Shown piece after piece: positions 45,353 through 56,173 of a stretch of DNA of 64,000 nt. The notes under the pieces are model-generated. The model was not told where the DNA came from, did no database searches, and saw only the letters and a program-made list of their open reading frames with translations. The stretch comes from Methyloversatilis universalis FAM5 (GTDB lineage Bacteria > Pseudomonadota > Gammaproteobacteria > Burkholderiales > Rhodocyclaceae). The stretch spans positions 62,001 through 126,000 of the forward strand of contig NZ_AFHG01000048.1 in NCBI RefSeq assembly GCF_000214035.2. Direction: 5' to 3'. The position numbers and the translations under genes are program-made. Within the stretch, counting starts at the first letter, position 1; each line of letters starts with the position of its first letter.

Positions 45353-45387
45353 GGCCGCCGCAGCCTCTCCTGCGGCGGCCGATTTTT
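45353..45387 (+). terminator. intrinsic terminator after acoC
   Basis: Arms GGCCGCCGCAG and CTGCGGCGGCC around a 6-base loop, followed by GA and five T. It lies in the 78-base gap before lipA, so most aco transcripts may end here. lipA-thiS-thiG would depend on readthrough or a promoter within about 30 bases. Confidence 0.75.
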
Positions 45388-45419
45388 CAGTACCGATTTC
45401 TGTATTACCGGATGCCGAC

Positions 45420-46370
45420 ATGAGTTCTGCAGTGGCTGGAGAAGGACTGCGCGGGCGCGAAAAGCTGGCCCGCATCCCGGTCAAGGTGCGCGAGGATGTT
45501 GCCTCGCCGCCGAAGCCGGCCTGGCTGCGCGGACGCGACCAGGACACGCCGGCGGTACGCGCGCTGCAGGGCGTGCTGCGCGAACACGCGCTGCACACCG
45601 TGTGCGAAGAAGCGGCCTGCCCGAACATCGGTGAATGCTTCGGCAGCGGCACCGCCACGTTCATGATCCTGGGTGCCATCTGCACCCGCCGCTGCCCGTT
45701 CTGCGACGTGTCGCACGGCCGGCCGCTGCCGCCGGACGCGGAAGAGCCGCAGCGGCTGGCGCGCACCGTGGCGGCGATGAAGCTGCGCTACGTGGTGATC
45801 ACCTCGGTGGACCGCGACGATCTGCGCGATGGTGGCGCGGCGCATTTCACCCAGTGCATGGCCGACATCCGTGCGCTGAGCCCGAACATCACGATCGAGG
45901 TGCTCACCCCCGATTTCCGCGGCCGCGAGGCGGTCGCGCTGGACGCGCTGGCGGTGTCGCCGCCGGACGTGTTCAACCACAACATGGAAACCGTGCCCCG
46001 GCTGTACCGCGAGGTCCGCCCGGGCGCGAGCTATGAAGGATCGCTGAAGCTGCTGCGCGATTTCGGCCAGCGCTTCCCCGGCGTGCCGACCAAGACCGGC
46101 CTGATGCTGGGTCTGGGCGAAACCGAGGCGGAAGTGGTCGAGGTGATGCGCGACCTGCGCGCGCACGGCTGCGACCTGCTCACGCTCGGTCAGTATCTGC
46201 GGCCGTCGCCGGCCCACCTGCCGGTGATCGAGTACATCACGCCGGAACGCTTCGCCGCGCTGCGCGACATCGCGCTCGGCATGGGCTTCAGCGAAGTGGC
46301 GGCCGGCCCGCTGGTGCGCTCGTCCTACCGTGCCGACGTGCTGCACGCCGCGCACGAGAAACATGGCTGA
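45420..46370 (+). CDS. lipA: lipoyl synthase LipA
   Basis: A 316-residue radical SAM enzyme that inserts two sulfurs into octanoyl groups to make lipoate. The auxiliary cluster motif is [12 protein letters not shown] (CX4CX5C) and the SAM-cluster motif is CTRRCPFC (CX3CX2C). Conserved [32 protein letters not shown] and [11 protein letters not shown] are present, and the C-terminal [11 protein letters not shown] is intact. The usual lipA neighbour lipB is absent. Instead it follows acoC, whose lipoyl domain needs lipoate. Its last codons overlap thiS by 8 bases. Confidence 0.95.
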   Translation: MSSAVAGEGLRGREKLARIPVKVREDVASPPKPAWLRGRDQDTPAVRALQGVLREHALHTVCEEAACPNIGECFGSGTATFMILGAICTRRCPFCDVSHGRPLPPDAEEPQRLARTVAAMKLRYVVITSVDRDDLRDGGAAHFTQCMADIRALSPNITIEVLTPDFRGREAVALDALAVSPPDVFNHNMETVPRLYREVRPGASYEGSLKLLRDFGQRFPGVPTKTGLMLGLGETEAEVVEVMRDLRAHGCDLLTLGQYLRPSPAHLPVIEYITPERFAALRDIALGMGFSEVAAGPLVRSSYRADVLHAAHEKHG

Positions 46371-46581
46371 AGCGGTGGCCCACACCATTTCGGTCAACGG
46401 CCAGCTGGAGCCGCTGGACGGCGCCGGCTCGGTCGGTGACCTGCTGGACCGCATGTCGCTGCGCGAGAAGCGTATCGCGGTCGAGCGCAACGGCGAAATC
46501 GTGCCGCGCAGCGTGTTCGACCAGACCGCGCTGGCGCCGGGCGATCGCCTGGAAATCGTCATTGCCGTCGGAGGCGGCTAG
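46363..46581 (+). CDS. thiS: sulfur carrier protein ThiS
   Basis: A 72-residue ubiquitin-like sulfur carrier ending in the required Gly-Gly (IVIAVGGG). Core segments [32 protein letters not shown] and [11 protein letters not shown] match ThiS. The C-terminal glycine becomes a thiocarboxylate that supplies sulfur for the thiazole of thiamine. ATG 46363 overlaps the end of lipA, so translation is coupled. The 3-base gap to thiG shows the pair is one unit. Confidence 0.92.
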   Translation: MAEAVAHTISVNGQLEPLDGAGSVGDLLDRMSLREKRIAVERNGEIVPRSVFDQTALAPGDRLEIVIAVGGG

Positions 46582-46584
46582 ACC

Positions 46585-47391
46585 ATGAACGCTCCGTTTG
46601 AGAAAGCGCTGACCGATCCGCTGGTGATCGGCGGCCAGCCCTTCGCCTCGCGCCTTCTGGTCGGCACCGGCAAGTACCGTTCGCTGGACGAAACCGCCCG
46701 CGCGCTCGACGCCAGCGGCGCCGAAATCGTGACCGTCGCCATCCGCCGCACGCCGCTCGCCGGCACCAATGGCGAACCCGGCCTGCTCGACGTGCTGCCG
46801 GCCGGCCGCTACACGCTGCTGCCCAATTCCGCCGGCTGCTACACCGCCGACGACGCGGTGCGCACGCTGCGTCTGGCGCGCGAACTGCTCGACGGGCACG
46901 ACCTGGTCAAGCTGGAAGTGCTGGGCGACCCGAAGTCGCTGTACCCGAACATGCCGGAAACGCTGCGCGCGGCGGAAACGCTGATCCGCGACGGCTTCCG
47001 CGTCATGGTCTATTGCTCTGACGACCCGATACAGGCGCGCGTGCTCGAAAGCATGGGCTGCGTGGCCATCATGCCGCTGGCCAGCCTGATCGGCTCCGGC
47101 ATGGGCATCCTGAATCCGTGGAACATCGGAATCATCCTCGGCGACGCCAGGGTGCCGGTCATCGTCGATGCCGGCATCGGCACCGCGTCGGACGCTGCCG
47201 TGGCGATGGAACTGGGCTGCCACGGCGTGCTGATGAATACCGCCATTGCCCACGCGCGTGACCCGGTCCGCATGGCTGCGGCGATGCGCCACGGCGTGAT
47301 CGCCGGCCGCGAGGCCTTCCTCGCCGGCCGCATGGAAAAGCTGCCTTACCGGGCTGCAGCCTCGTCGCCGCAGACCGGCCTGATCCAGTAG
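46585..47391 (+). CDS. thiG: thiazole synthase ThiG
   Basis: A 268-residue TIM-barrel enzyme that builds the thiazole phosphate of thiamine from deoxyxylulose phosphate, ThiS thiocarboxylate and a glycine imine. The Schiff-base Lys lies in [24 protein letters not shown], the [13 protein letters not shown] phosphate loop and [13 protein letters not shown] match the family. No thiO/thiH or thiE gene follows, so the rest of the pathway lies elsewhere. thiC is 12 kb away in this window. Confidence 0.95.
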   Translation: MNAPFEKALTDPLVIGGQPFASRLLVGTGKYRSLDETARALDASGAEIVTVAIRRTPLAGTNGEPGLLDVLPAGRYTLLPNSAGCYTADDAVRTLRLARELLDGHDLVKLEVLGDPKSLYPNMPETLRAAETLIRDGFRVMVYCSDDPIQARVLESMGCVAIMPLASLIGSGMGILNPWNIGIILGDARVPVIVDAGIGTASDAAVAMELGCHGVLMNTAIAHARDPVRMAAAMRHGVIAGREAFLAGRMEKLPYRAAASSPQTGLIQ

Positions 47392-47442
47392 TCCGCAACA
47401 CCCGCAGCACGACACAACACATTCAACAGGGAGGAGGTCGGG

Positions 47443-48195
47443 ATGTCTGCATCCACGTCTGCATCAAACACGCGCCGCGTGGCGCTGGTTACCGGCGCAT
47501 CGCGCGGCATCGGCGCCGAAATCGCGCGGCGGCTGGCCAGGGACGGTTTTCACGTCGTGGTGCATTACGCGCACGGCGCGGCTGAAGCGCGCGATGTGTG
47601 CGCGGCGATCGAACGCGCCGGCGGTTCGGCCTCGCTGCTGCAGGCCGATCTGTCGATGTCGGACGGCCCGCAGAACCTGGCCGACGCCTTCGCCGAGCCG
47701 CATCTCGACGTGCTGGTGAACAACGCCGGCATCGCGCCGTTCGAGGCGATCGAGGACATGAGCGAAGGCAGCTACGACCGGCTGTCCAACGTGAACATGC
47801 GTTCGGTTTTCTTCGTCACCAAGTACCTGCTGCCCAAGCTGCGTGACGGCGGCCGCATCGTGAACCTGTCCAGCATCGTCGCCCGTACCGCCTTCCCGGG
47901 CATTCCGGCGTATTCCGCCACCAAGGGCTTCATCGACGTGTTCACGCTGCAGATGGCGGCGTCGCTTGGCGCGCGCAACATCACCGTGAACGCGGTCGCG
48001 CCCGGCGTGATCGAAACCCGTCTCACCACCGGCCTGCTCGAAGGCGGTGGCTCGGACGCGGTGCAGGCGATGCAGGCGCTGTCCGGCATCGGCACCCCCG
48101 ACCGCGTGGCTGGCGTGGTGTCCTTCCTGGTCGGCGCCGACGGTGGCTGGACCACCGGCCAGATCATCGACGTGAGCGGCGGCAGCAAGCTCTGA
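47443..48195 (+). CDS. short-chain dehydrogenase/reductase
   Basis: A 250-residue classical SDR. The NAD(P) motif is TGASRGIG (17-24), NNAG lies at about 93-96, and the catalytic set is S143 (NLSS), Y157 and K161 in YSATK. It resembles both FabG-type 3-ketoacyl reductases and acetoin/diacetyl reductases. Behind the aco genes, acetoin-butanediol interconversion is attractive but unproven. A very strong GGGAGGAGG site precedes ATG 47443, 51 bases after thiG. Confidence 0.85.
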   Translation: MSASTSASNTRRVALVTGASRGIGAEIARRLARDGFHVVVHYAHGAAEARDVCAAIERAGGSASLLQADLSMSDGPQNLADAFAEPHLDVLVNNAGIAPFEAIEDMSEGSYDRLSNVNMRSVFFVTKYLLPKLRDGGRIVNLSSIVARTAFPGIPAYSATKGFIDVFTLQMAASLGARNITVNAVAPGVIETRLTTGLLEGGGSDAVQAMQALSGIGTPDRVAGVVSFLVGADGGWTTGQIIDVSGGSKL

Positions 48196-48212
48196 TCGCT
48201 GAGGACCAGGGA

Positions 48213-48971
48213 CTAAGGGCTGGCGGGGCGCAGTGTCTGCGCCAGCCAGCCCAGCCATTCGTGCAGCGCCCAGCCTGACTGCTGCAGCGCGCGCGCGCTG
48301 GGGATGAAGTCGGTGAACGCCATGTCGGGCGGTCGCCGGATCACCGTCGGTGCGGCGACCGGTTCCAGTCCGGCGAGCCGGAACTCGGCCATCGAGCGCC
48401 GCATGTGCATCGCGTGGGTGACCAGCGCCACGCGGCTGATGCCGGCTGCCTTCAGCAGCGCCGCCGACATGCGCGCGTTGTCCGCGGTGTCGCGCGAGGC
48501 CGATTCCACCCAGCGCACTGTCACGCCGAATTCCGCCATCGCCTGCCGCATCAGTTCACCTTCCGGTCTGCCCCGCCATACCACCCCGCCGCTGACCAGT
48601 ACCGGCAGTCCGGTCTGCTTCGCCAGCCGCGCGCCGGCGCGTACCCGCTCCAGCGCCCAGCCATTCACCGTTTCGCCGTCGTAGTCGATCAGGTTGTCGT
48701 AGGTGCCGGCGCCCAGCACCACGATGGCCCCGACATCCGTCGGCGGCGCCGTGTTCCGGCAGCAGTAGGTGCTCTGTTCCAGCCAGCCGGACACGGCCGG
48801 CAGACACAACGCGAACAGCGGCAGCAGGCCGCAGGCAATCATCGTCATGCCGGCGCGGCGATGCCGGCGTACCAGCGCCAGACCGGCCGCAGCGAGCAGC
48901 AGCAGGCCGGCCGGCGGCAGCACCAGCGTGGAAATCGCCTTCTTGAGAACGAACAGCATGGACGCGAGCAT
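48213..48971 (-). CDS. YdcF/ElyC-family membrane protein (DUF218)
   Basis: A 252-residue protein with two N-terminal membrane helices (TLVLPPAGLLLLAAAGLALV and AGMTMIACGLLPLFALCLPAV) and a periplasmic DUF218 domain. Family blocks: AIVVLGAGTYDN, RVRAGARLAKQTGLPVLVSGG, RDTADNARMSAALLKAAG and VALVTHAMHMRRSMAEF. ElyC influences envelope polymer assembly in E. coli; the exact activity is unknown. An alternative start four codons in (ATG 48959) is equally possible because neither has a good ribosome site. It converges on the SDR gene. Confidence 0.85.
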   Translation of the reverse strand: MLASMLFVLKKAISTLVLPPAGLLLLAAAGLALVRRHRRAGMTMIACGLLPLFALCLPAVSGWLEQSTYCCRNTAPPTDVGAIVVLGAGTYDNLIDYDGETVNGWALERVRAGARLAKQTGLPVLVSGGVVWRGRPEGELMRQAMAEFGVTVRWVESASRDTADNARMSAALLKAAGISRVALVTHAMHMRRSMAEFRLAGLEPVAAPTVIRRPPDMAFTDFIPSARALQQSGWALHEWLGWLAQTLRPASP

Positions 48972-49082
48972 CGGAGCCGGGCAGGGTGAAAAGGCCTTAT
49001 TATCCGGGCCGGAGCGCCTGCGGGCGTCATTCTGTCCTGATGCGCTGCGCCGTCCGCGTGGCCGGACCCTACGGAGCGGGAT

Positions 49083-49538
49083 TTGATCGAACTGTCAGCG
49101 ATGGGTTGGAAGGAGGCGGCGCTGCTGGCGCTGGTCATCCTGACCGGCTATCTGGGCTACGCGCTGATGCGTCTGTCCATGCTGAACGCCCGCCGCGATG
49201 CCGAACCCGCGTCGCCACCGCCGCCGCCCGCACCGGTGCCGGCGCCGCCGCCGCCCGATTTGCAGGCCGAACTCGATACGCTGCTGGACGCCCGCCTTGC
49301 GCCGCTGATGCAGGCGCTGGAAACCCGGATCGAAGTGATCGAGGACAGGCTGGATGGCGTGAGCCGCCGCATCGAAACAGTCAATCAGCTGCCGCCGGTG
49401 GCGCCGCAGTACAGCGAAGCGCTGTCCCTGGCCGCGCGCGGACTGAGCGCGGAGGCGATCGCCGAACAGTGCGACATGTCGATCGGTGAAGCCGATCTGG
49501 TACGTACGCTTGCACAGAGCCGGGGGCTCGGAGAATAG
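49083..49538 (+). CDS. DUF2802 domain protein, membrane-anchored
   Basis: A 151-residue protein. An N-terminal membrane helix (AALLALVILTGYLGYALM) is followed by a Pro/Ala linker, a short coiled coil (LETRIEVIEDRLDGVSRRIETV) and a C-terminal helix-turn-helix-like DUF2802 segment (SLAARGLSAEAIAEQCDMSIGEADLVRTLA). The start is taken as TTG 49083, which has GGAG seven bases before; the next ATG (49101) has none. DUF2802 genes often sit near motility or chemotaxis genes, and a chemoreceptor gene follows two genes on. The SPOR gene begins 2 bases after its stop. Confidence 0.72.
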   Translation: MIELSAMGWKEAALLALVILTGYLGYALMRLSMLNARRDAEPASPPPPPAPVPAPPPPDLQAELDTLLDARLAPLMQALETRIEVIEDRLDGVSRRIETVNQLPPVAPQYSEALSLAARGLSAEAIAEQCDMSIGEADLVRTLAQSRGLGE

Positions 49539-49540
49539 CG

Positions 49541-50305
49541 ATGAGCACGACGATCCGCATTACCGCCCGGCGCGACGAAGCGCCGGCTGCCGAACAGCGC
49601 GGCGTACTGCTGCGCCGTATCGTGGTGGCCGGTGTGCTGATCGCCCTGCTGATCGGCGGACTGGCGGTATTCGACGCCAGCCGTCGCTCGCACGACGACG
49701 AGGACGACGAAGCGCCGGCCCAGGCGGCCGTACCGACCCTGCCTGCACCCGCGGCCGTGTCCGCGGTGCCACCGGAAGAGACCCCTGCGGTCAGCGCCCT
49801 GCCGGCCGCGCTGGAGGACAGCCCGCCGCCGCTGCCGGAAGGCGATGCCGCGGAGGCGGCTGCCACGCCCTCCGCGAGCACCACTGCGGAACCGGCTGGC
49901 ACAGGCGCCGCCAAGGTGCTGCCGCACGCGCAGTCGGCCAAGGTGCCGGCCGCCGCGGCCGAACCGGCCGTCCCCGAAGCCACCGCACGCCCGGGCGCAC
50001 CGGTTGCCGTCTCCGAGGGGGCGGACGCACGCCGGCCGTCGACCGACCGTGCCGCGCGCGCCGAGCCGTCCGCGCCGCCGGCGCTTACGCGCAGCCCGGC
50101 AGGGGGCTATGTGGTGCAGGCCGGCGTGTTCAGTCACACCGCCAATGCTGAGGAACTGCGCGCCAAGCTCGCGCTGCACGGCATTCCGGCGCAGGTCGAG
50201 ACCCGGGTGCTGGTCGGCCCTTTCCGCACCCGCGCGGAAGCGGACCGGGCGCGCGCGCAGATGCGTGCGCTCGGCCTCGAAGGCGCACCGCCGGTGGCAC
50301 GCTGA
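49541..50305 (+). CDS. SPOR-domain protein, single membrane anchor
   Basis: A 254-residue bitopic protein: a short cytoplasmic start, one membrane helix (IVVAGVLIALLIGGLAVF), a long Ala/Pro-rich, unordered periplasmic stretch (about 45-180), and a C-terminal SPOR domain (YVVQAGVFSHTANAEELRAKL, TRVLVGPFRTRAEADRA). SPOR domains bind stripped glycan strands of septal peptidoglycan, so a cell-division role resembling FtsN/DedD is likely. It begins 2 bases after the DUF2802 gene. Confidence 0.85.
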   Translation: MSTTIRITARRDEAPAAEQRGVLLRRIVVAGVLIALLIGGLAVFDASRRSHDDEDDEAPAQAAVPTLPAPAAVSAVPPEETPAVSALPAALEDSPPPLPEGDAAEAAATPSASTTAEPAGTGAAKVLPHAQSAKVPAAAAEPAVPEATARPGAPVAVSEGADARRPSTDRAARAEPSAPPALTRSPAGGYVVQAGVFSHTANAEELRAKLALHGIPAQVETRVLVGPFRTRAEADRARAQMRALGLEGAPPVAR

Positions 50306-50372
50306 ATCCGATTCAAGCCGCATGTCAGGCCGCCGATAAGCCTGTTCTGATCATGCATGGACGGACAGCTCG

Positions 50373-51500
50373 ATGGCATTTCTCGGATGGGTGGCAGTAC
50401 GCGAACACGAACAGCTCGGCGCCGAGCGCAACCGTCTGCAGGACGACATTGCGCGGCTGAGGGCGGACATCGCCCGGCTGGAGGCCGAGCGCAGCACGCT
50501 GCAGCAGGAGAACGCGGACATCCGTGCCCGCGCGGCCTTCGAGAACGGCCTGCTGACCAATCTGACCGCCTACGCCGGCTCCTTCCAGCGCTTCCGCACC
50601 ACGCTGGCTTCGCTGGCCGATATCGTCAGCAGCGAAGCGGGCCGCGCCGCGGAAACGGCCGGACAGTGCGCGCAGACCGCCGGCGGCAGCCGTGCGGTGG
50701 CGGAAAGCCTGAGCGGCTATGCCGGCCGGTTGACCGAAACCGCGTCCAGCGTGAACACCTTGCGCGAGCGGGCGGAACGCATTGGCGGCATCGTGCAGCT
50801 GATCCGCGAGATCGCAGACCAGACCAATCTGCTCGCGCTGAACGCCGCCATCGAGGCGGCGCGTGCCGGTGAGCAGGGGCGCGGCTTCGCGGTGGTGGCC
50901 GATGAAGTGCGCAAGCTGGCCGAGCGCACCGGCTCCGCCACGACCGAGATCGCGACCCTGGTCAGCGGCATACAGGACGACACCAGCCTGGCCAGCGAAC
51001 GCATGCAGTCGAATGCCACCGACGCCGCCACCTACTCGGGCGAAGGTCTGGACACCAGTGCCCGCATGGAAGCGCTCAGCGCCCAGGCGCAGGCGAACGG
51101 CCGCCACATGCAGGCCACTTCGCTGCGCGCTTTCGCCGAACTGGCCAAGGTCGATCACCTGGCCTACAAGATGGACATCTACCAGACCGTGTCCGGCCAT
51201 ACCGGCCGCACGGTGGACAGTTTCGCCAGTCACGCCAGCTGCCGGCTGGGCAAGTGGTACTACGAGGGTGAAGGCCGCCGCTGCCACAGCCATCTGCCGG
51301 GCTTCCGCGAACTGGAGGCGCCGCACGAGGCCTTCCACAAGGTGGGCATCGAGGCGCTCAGGCATGCCGAAGCCGGGCGGTTCGACGACGCGCTGGCGGC
51401 GATCGCGCGCATGGAATCGCTCAGCCTGGACGTGATCGGTGAACTGGACCGCATGAGCGACGCGGCCGAACACGCGGTGCCCGCCGTCGGCACGGCCTGA
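50373..51500 (+). CDS. soluble chemoreceptor with C-terminal CZB zinc-binding domain
   Basis: A 375-residue cytoplasmic chemoreceptor with no membrane helix. An N-terminal coiled coil (about 10-55) leads into a short signalling domain whose tip reads [43 protein letters not shown]. The C-terminal CZB domain has the zinc ligands in [12 protein letters not shown], the [12 protein letters not shown] motif and [14 protein letters not shown] receptors sense cytosolic zinc, hypochlorite or redox state. No chemotaxis genes are nearby, so it signals to a distant pathway. The signalling domain is short, with few methylation sites. Confidence 0.87.
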   Translation: MAFLGWVAVREHEQLGAERNRLQDDIARLRADIARLEAERSTLQQENADIRARAAFENGLLTNLTAYAGSFQRFRTTLASLADIVSSEAGRAAETAGQCAQTAGGSRAVAESLSGYAGRLTETASSVNTLRERAERIGGIVQLIREIADQTNLLALNAAIEAARAGEQGRGFAVVADEVRKLAERTGSATTEIATLVSGIQDDTSLASERMQSNATDAATYSGEGLDTSARMEALSAQAQANGRHMQATSLRAFAELAKVDHLAYKMDIYQTVSGHTGRTVDSFASHASCRLGKWYYEGEGRRCHSHLPGFRELEAPHEAFHKVGIEALRHAEAGRFDDALAAIARMESLSLDVIGELDRMSDAAEHAVPAVGTA

Positions 51501-51610
51501 GTCCGGCCACCCCTGAGGCGGCCATATCCGCGATAATCCGGCGTCGTCCGGCCTGTCCGATCCGCTCGGGCAGGCCGCGCAGCATTCCTGAACACACTCC
51601 GGAGATTTCC

Positions 51611-51991
51611 ATGTCGCGCATCATCGTTTCGACCCCCGACGCACCGGCCGCCATCGGCACCTACTCCCAGGCGGTGAAGGTGGGCAACACCGTCTACATG
51701 TCCGGCCAGATCGGTCTGGACCCGGCCACCATGACCATGGCCGACGGCATCGACGCGCAGATCTCCCGCGTGTTCGACAACCTGAAGGCGGTGGCCGCCG
51801 CCGCCGGCGCGACGCTGGACAACGCGGTGAAGGTGAATGTGTTCCTGACCGACCTCGGCAATTTCGCCAAGGTGAACGAGGCCATGACCCGCTACTTCAG
51901 CCAGCCCTTCCCGGCGCGTGCCGCGGTCGGCGTGGCCGCGCTGCCGCGCGGTGCGCTGGTCGAGGTCGACGCGGTGCTGGTGATCGACTGA
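51611..51991 (+). CDS. ridA: RidA family enamine/imine deaminase
   Basis: A 126-residue protein of the YjgF/YER057c/UK114 family. Conserved blocks: [64 protein letters not shown] and [23 protein letters not shown], with the catalytic Arg in PARAAV. It hydrolyses reactive 2-aminoacrylate formed by PLP enzymes. ATG 51611 follows CCGGAG. It lies just before recG, a common neighbour. Confidence 0.93.
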   Translation: MSRIIVSTPDAPAAIGTYSQAVKVGNTVYMSGQIGLDPATMTMADGIDAQISRVFDNLKAVAAAAGATLDNAVKVNVFLTDLGNFAKVNEAMTRYFSQPFPARAAVGVAALPRGALVEVDAVLVID

Positions 51992-52028
51992 TGAGCGACG
52001 GCCGGCTCCGCCCGGCCTTCCGCACCGG

Positions 52029-54065
52029 ATGAGCACACGCAGCGAAGCGCTCGCCGACGCGCTGGACAGGATGGGGCTCGGCTCCGATGCTGCGCTCGTC
52101 CTGCATTTCCCGCTGCGCTACGAGGACGAGACGCGCATCACGCCGGTGGCGCTCGCGCGCGCCGGCCAGCCGGTGCAGGTCGAGGTCGAGGTGACGCAGT
52201 CGGAAGTGAAGTTCCGGCCGCGGCGCCAGCTGGTGGTGACCGCGGCCGACGACAGCGGCACGGTAACGCTGCGCTTCTTCAACTTCTATCCGTCGCAGCA
52301 GAAGCAGCTCGCCCCCGGCAAGCGGGTGCGGCTGTTCGGCGACATCAACCCCGGATTCTTCGGCGCGGAGATGCTGCACCCGCGGGTGCGCACCGTGGGC
52401 GAGGACACCGCGCTGCCGGACCGGCTCACGCCGGTGTACCCGGCCACCGCCGGCCTGTCCCAGGCCAGCCTGCGCCGCGCCATCGACGACGCGCTGGAGC
52501 GCACCGATCTCGCCGACAGCCTGCCGGAGGCGCTGCGTCGCCATTACGCGCTGGTGCCCTTCGGCGCCGCGGTGCAGGCGCTGCACCGGCCACGCCCGGG
52601 CGAATCGCTGCGCGATCTCGATGAGCGGCTGGCACCGGCCTGGCGCCGCATCAAGTTCGACGAGCTGCTGGCCCAGCAGCTGAGCCTGAAGCGCGCGCAC
52701 GCCGCGCGCCGCAACCGCGATGCGCCGGTGCTGCCGCAGCCGGCGGATACCGACGGCTCGCTGATCGACCGTTTCCTGCAACAGCTGCCGTTCGCGCTGA
52801 CCGGCGCCCAGGCGCGCGCCTGGGCCGAGATCGCCGCCGACCTGTCGCAGCCGTATCCGATGCAGCGGCTGCTGCAGGGTGACGTCGGCTCGGGCAAGAC
52901 CGTGGTGGCGGCGCTGGCCTGTCTGCGAGCGGTCGAAGCCGGCTACCAGGCCGCCTTCATGGCGCCGACCGAAATCCTCGCGGAACAGCACTTCCGCAAG
53001 CTGGCCGACTGGCTGGCGCCGCTGGGCATACAGGTGGCCTGGCTGTCCGGCAGCCTGAAAGTGCGCGAGAAACGGGCGATGAAGGAAGCCATCGCCAGCG
53101 GCGCGGCGCCGATCGCGGTCGGTACGCACGCGCTGATCGAGGACGCGGTCGATTTCGCCCGCCTCGGTGTCGCCGTGGTCGATGAACAGCACCGCTTCGG
53201 CGTGCGTCAGCGGCTCGCGCTGCGGGCCAAGGCCGGCGACGTGAGCCCGCACCAGCTCATGATGAGCGCCACACCCATTCCGCGCACGCTGGCCATGAGC
53301 TTCTACGCCGATCTCGATGTGTCGGTGATCGACGAACTGCCGCCCGGTCGTACGCCGGTGCTGACCAAGCTCATTGCCGCCGCGCGTCGCGAACAGGTGA
53401 TCGAACGCGTGCGACACGCCTGCGAAGGCGGCGCCCAGGCCTACTGGGTCTGTCCGCTGATCGAGGAATCGGAAACGCTGCAGCTGCAGACCGCGCTCGA
53501 CACGTACGAACAGCTGGTGATCGCCTGCCCGGAACTGAAGGTGGGGCTGGTGCATGGCCGCATGAAGCCGGACGAGAAGGCGGCGGTGATGGCGGATTTC
53601 GTCGCCAACCGCACACAGCTGCTGGTCGCCACCACGGTGATCGAGGTCGGGGTCGACGTGCCGAACGCCAGCCTGATGGTGATCGAACACGCCGAGCGCT
53701 TCGGTCTGTCGCAGCTGCACCAGCTGCGCGGCCGGGTCGGCCGCGGCAGCCGCGAATCGGCCTGCGTGCTGCTGTACGAAGGCCCGCTGTCGCAGACCGC
53801 GCGCGAGCGCCTGCGCGTCATCCACGCCTACACCGATGGTTTCATGATCGCGGCCGAAGACCTGAAGCTGCGCGGCCCGGGCGAGTTCATCGGCAGCCGC
53901 CAGTCCGGCCAGCCACTGCTGCGCTTCGCCGATCTGGTGATCGACGAGGCACTGGTTGAACTGGCGCGCGAAGCGGCGGACACGCTGCTGCGCGACCATG
54001 TCGAGGCGGCGGACCGCCATCTGGCGCGCTGGCTGGCCGGGCGGGAGGAACTGCTCAAGGCGTGA
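52029..54065 (+). CDS. recG: ATP-dependent DNA helicase RecG
   Basis: A 678-residue branch-migration helicase. The N-terminal wedge/OB domain ends near HPRVRTVG. Helicase motifs are LLQGDVGSGKTVVAAL (Walker A), AFMAPTEILAEQH, VVDEQHRFGVRQR (DEQH), MSATPIPRTLAM, ATTVIEVGVDVPNAS and HQLRGRVGRG. The C-terminal LKLRGPGEFIGSRQSG matches RecG. It rescues stalled forks and resolves D-loops. The start ATG 52029 is somewhat short of other RecG N-termini, but no better upstream start is available. Intact. Confidence 0.95.
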   Translation: MSTRSEALADALDRMGLGSDAALVLHFPLRYEDETRITPVALARAGQPVQVEVEVTQSEVKFRPRRQLVVTAADDSGTVTLRFFNFYPSQQKQLAPGKRVRLFGDINPGFFGAEMLHPRVRTVGEDTALPDRLTPVYPATAGLSQASLRRAIDDALERTDLADSLPEALRRHYALVPFGAAVQALHRPRPGESLRDLDERLAPAWRRIKFDELLAQQLSLKRAHAARRNRDAPVLPQPADTDGSLIDRFLQQLPFALTGAQARAWAEIAADLSQPYPMQRLLQGDVGSGKTVVAALACLRAVEAGYQAAFMAPTEILAEQHFRKLADWLAPLGIQVAWLSGSLKVREKRAMKEAIASGAAPIAVGTHALIEDAVDFARLGVAVVDEQHRFGVRQRLALRAKAGDVSPHQLMMSATPIPRTLAMSFYADLDVSVIDELPPGRTPVLTKLIAAARREQVIERVRHACEGGAQAYWVCPLIEESETLQLQTALDTYEQLVIACPELKVGLVHGRMKPDEKAAVMADFVANRTQLLVATTVIEVGVDVPNASLMVIEHAERFGLSQLHQLRGRVGRGSRESACVLLYEGPLSQTARERLRVIHAYTDGFMIAAEDLKLRGPGEFIGSRQSGQPLLRFADLVIDEALVELAREAADTLLRDHVEAADRHLARWLAGREELLKA

Positions 54066-54126
54066 GCGGCCCGGCCGTTATCCGAGCCTGGGACTGAACA
54101 CCTGGAGGCTTGCGGCCTCCACCTGC

Positions 54127-56124
<1,998 letters not shown>

Positions 56125-56150
56125 AAAACGGGGGCCTAAGCCCCCGTTTT
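56125..56150. terminator. bidirectional intrinsic terminator
   Basis: Arms AAAACGGGGGC and GCCCCCGTTTT around a 4-base loop. The A-run and T-run let it end both the hybrid kinase transcript and the converging PEP-CTERM gene. Confidence 0.85.
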
Positions 56151-56173
56151 CCTTGCTGCGGTGATGCCGGGTA

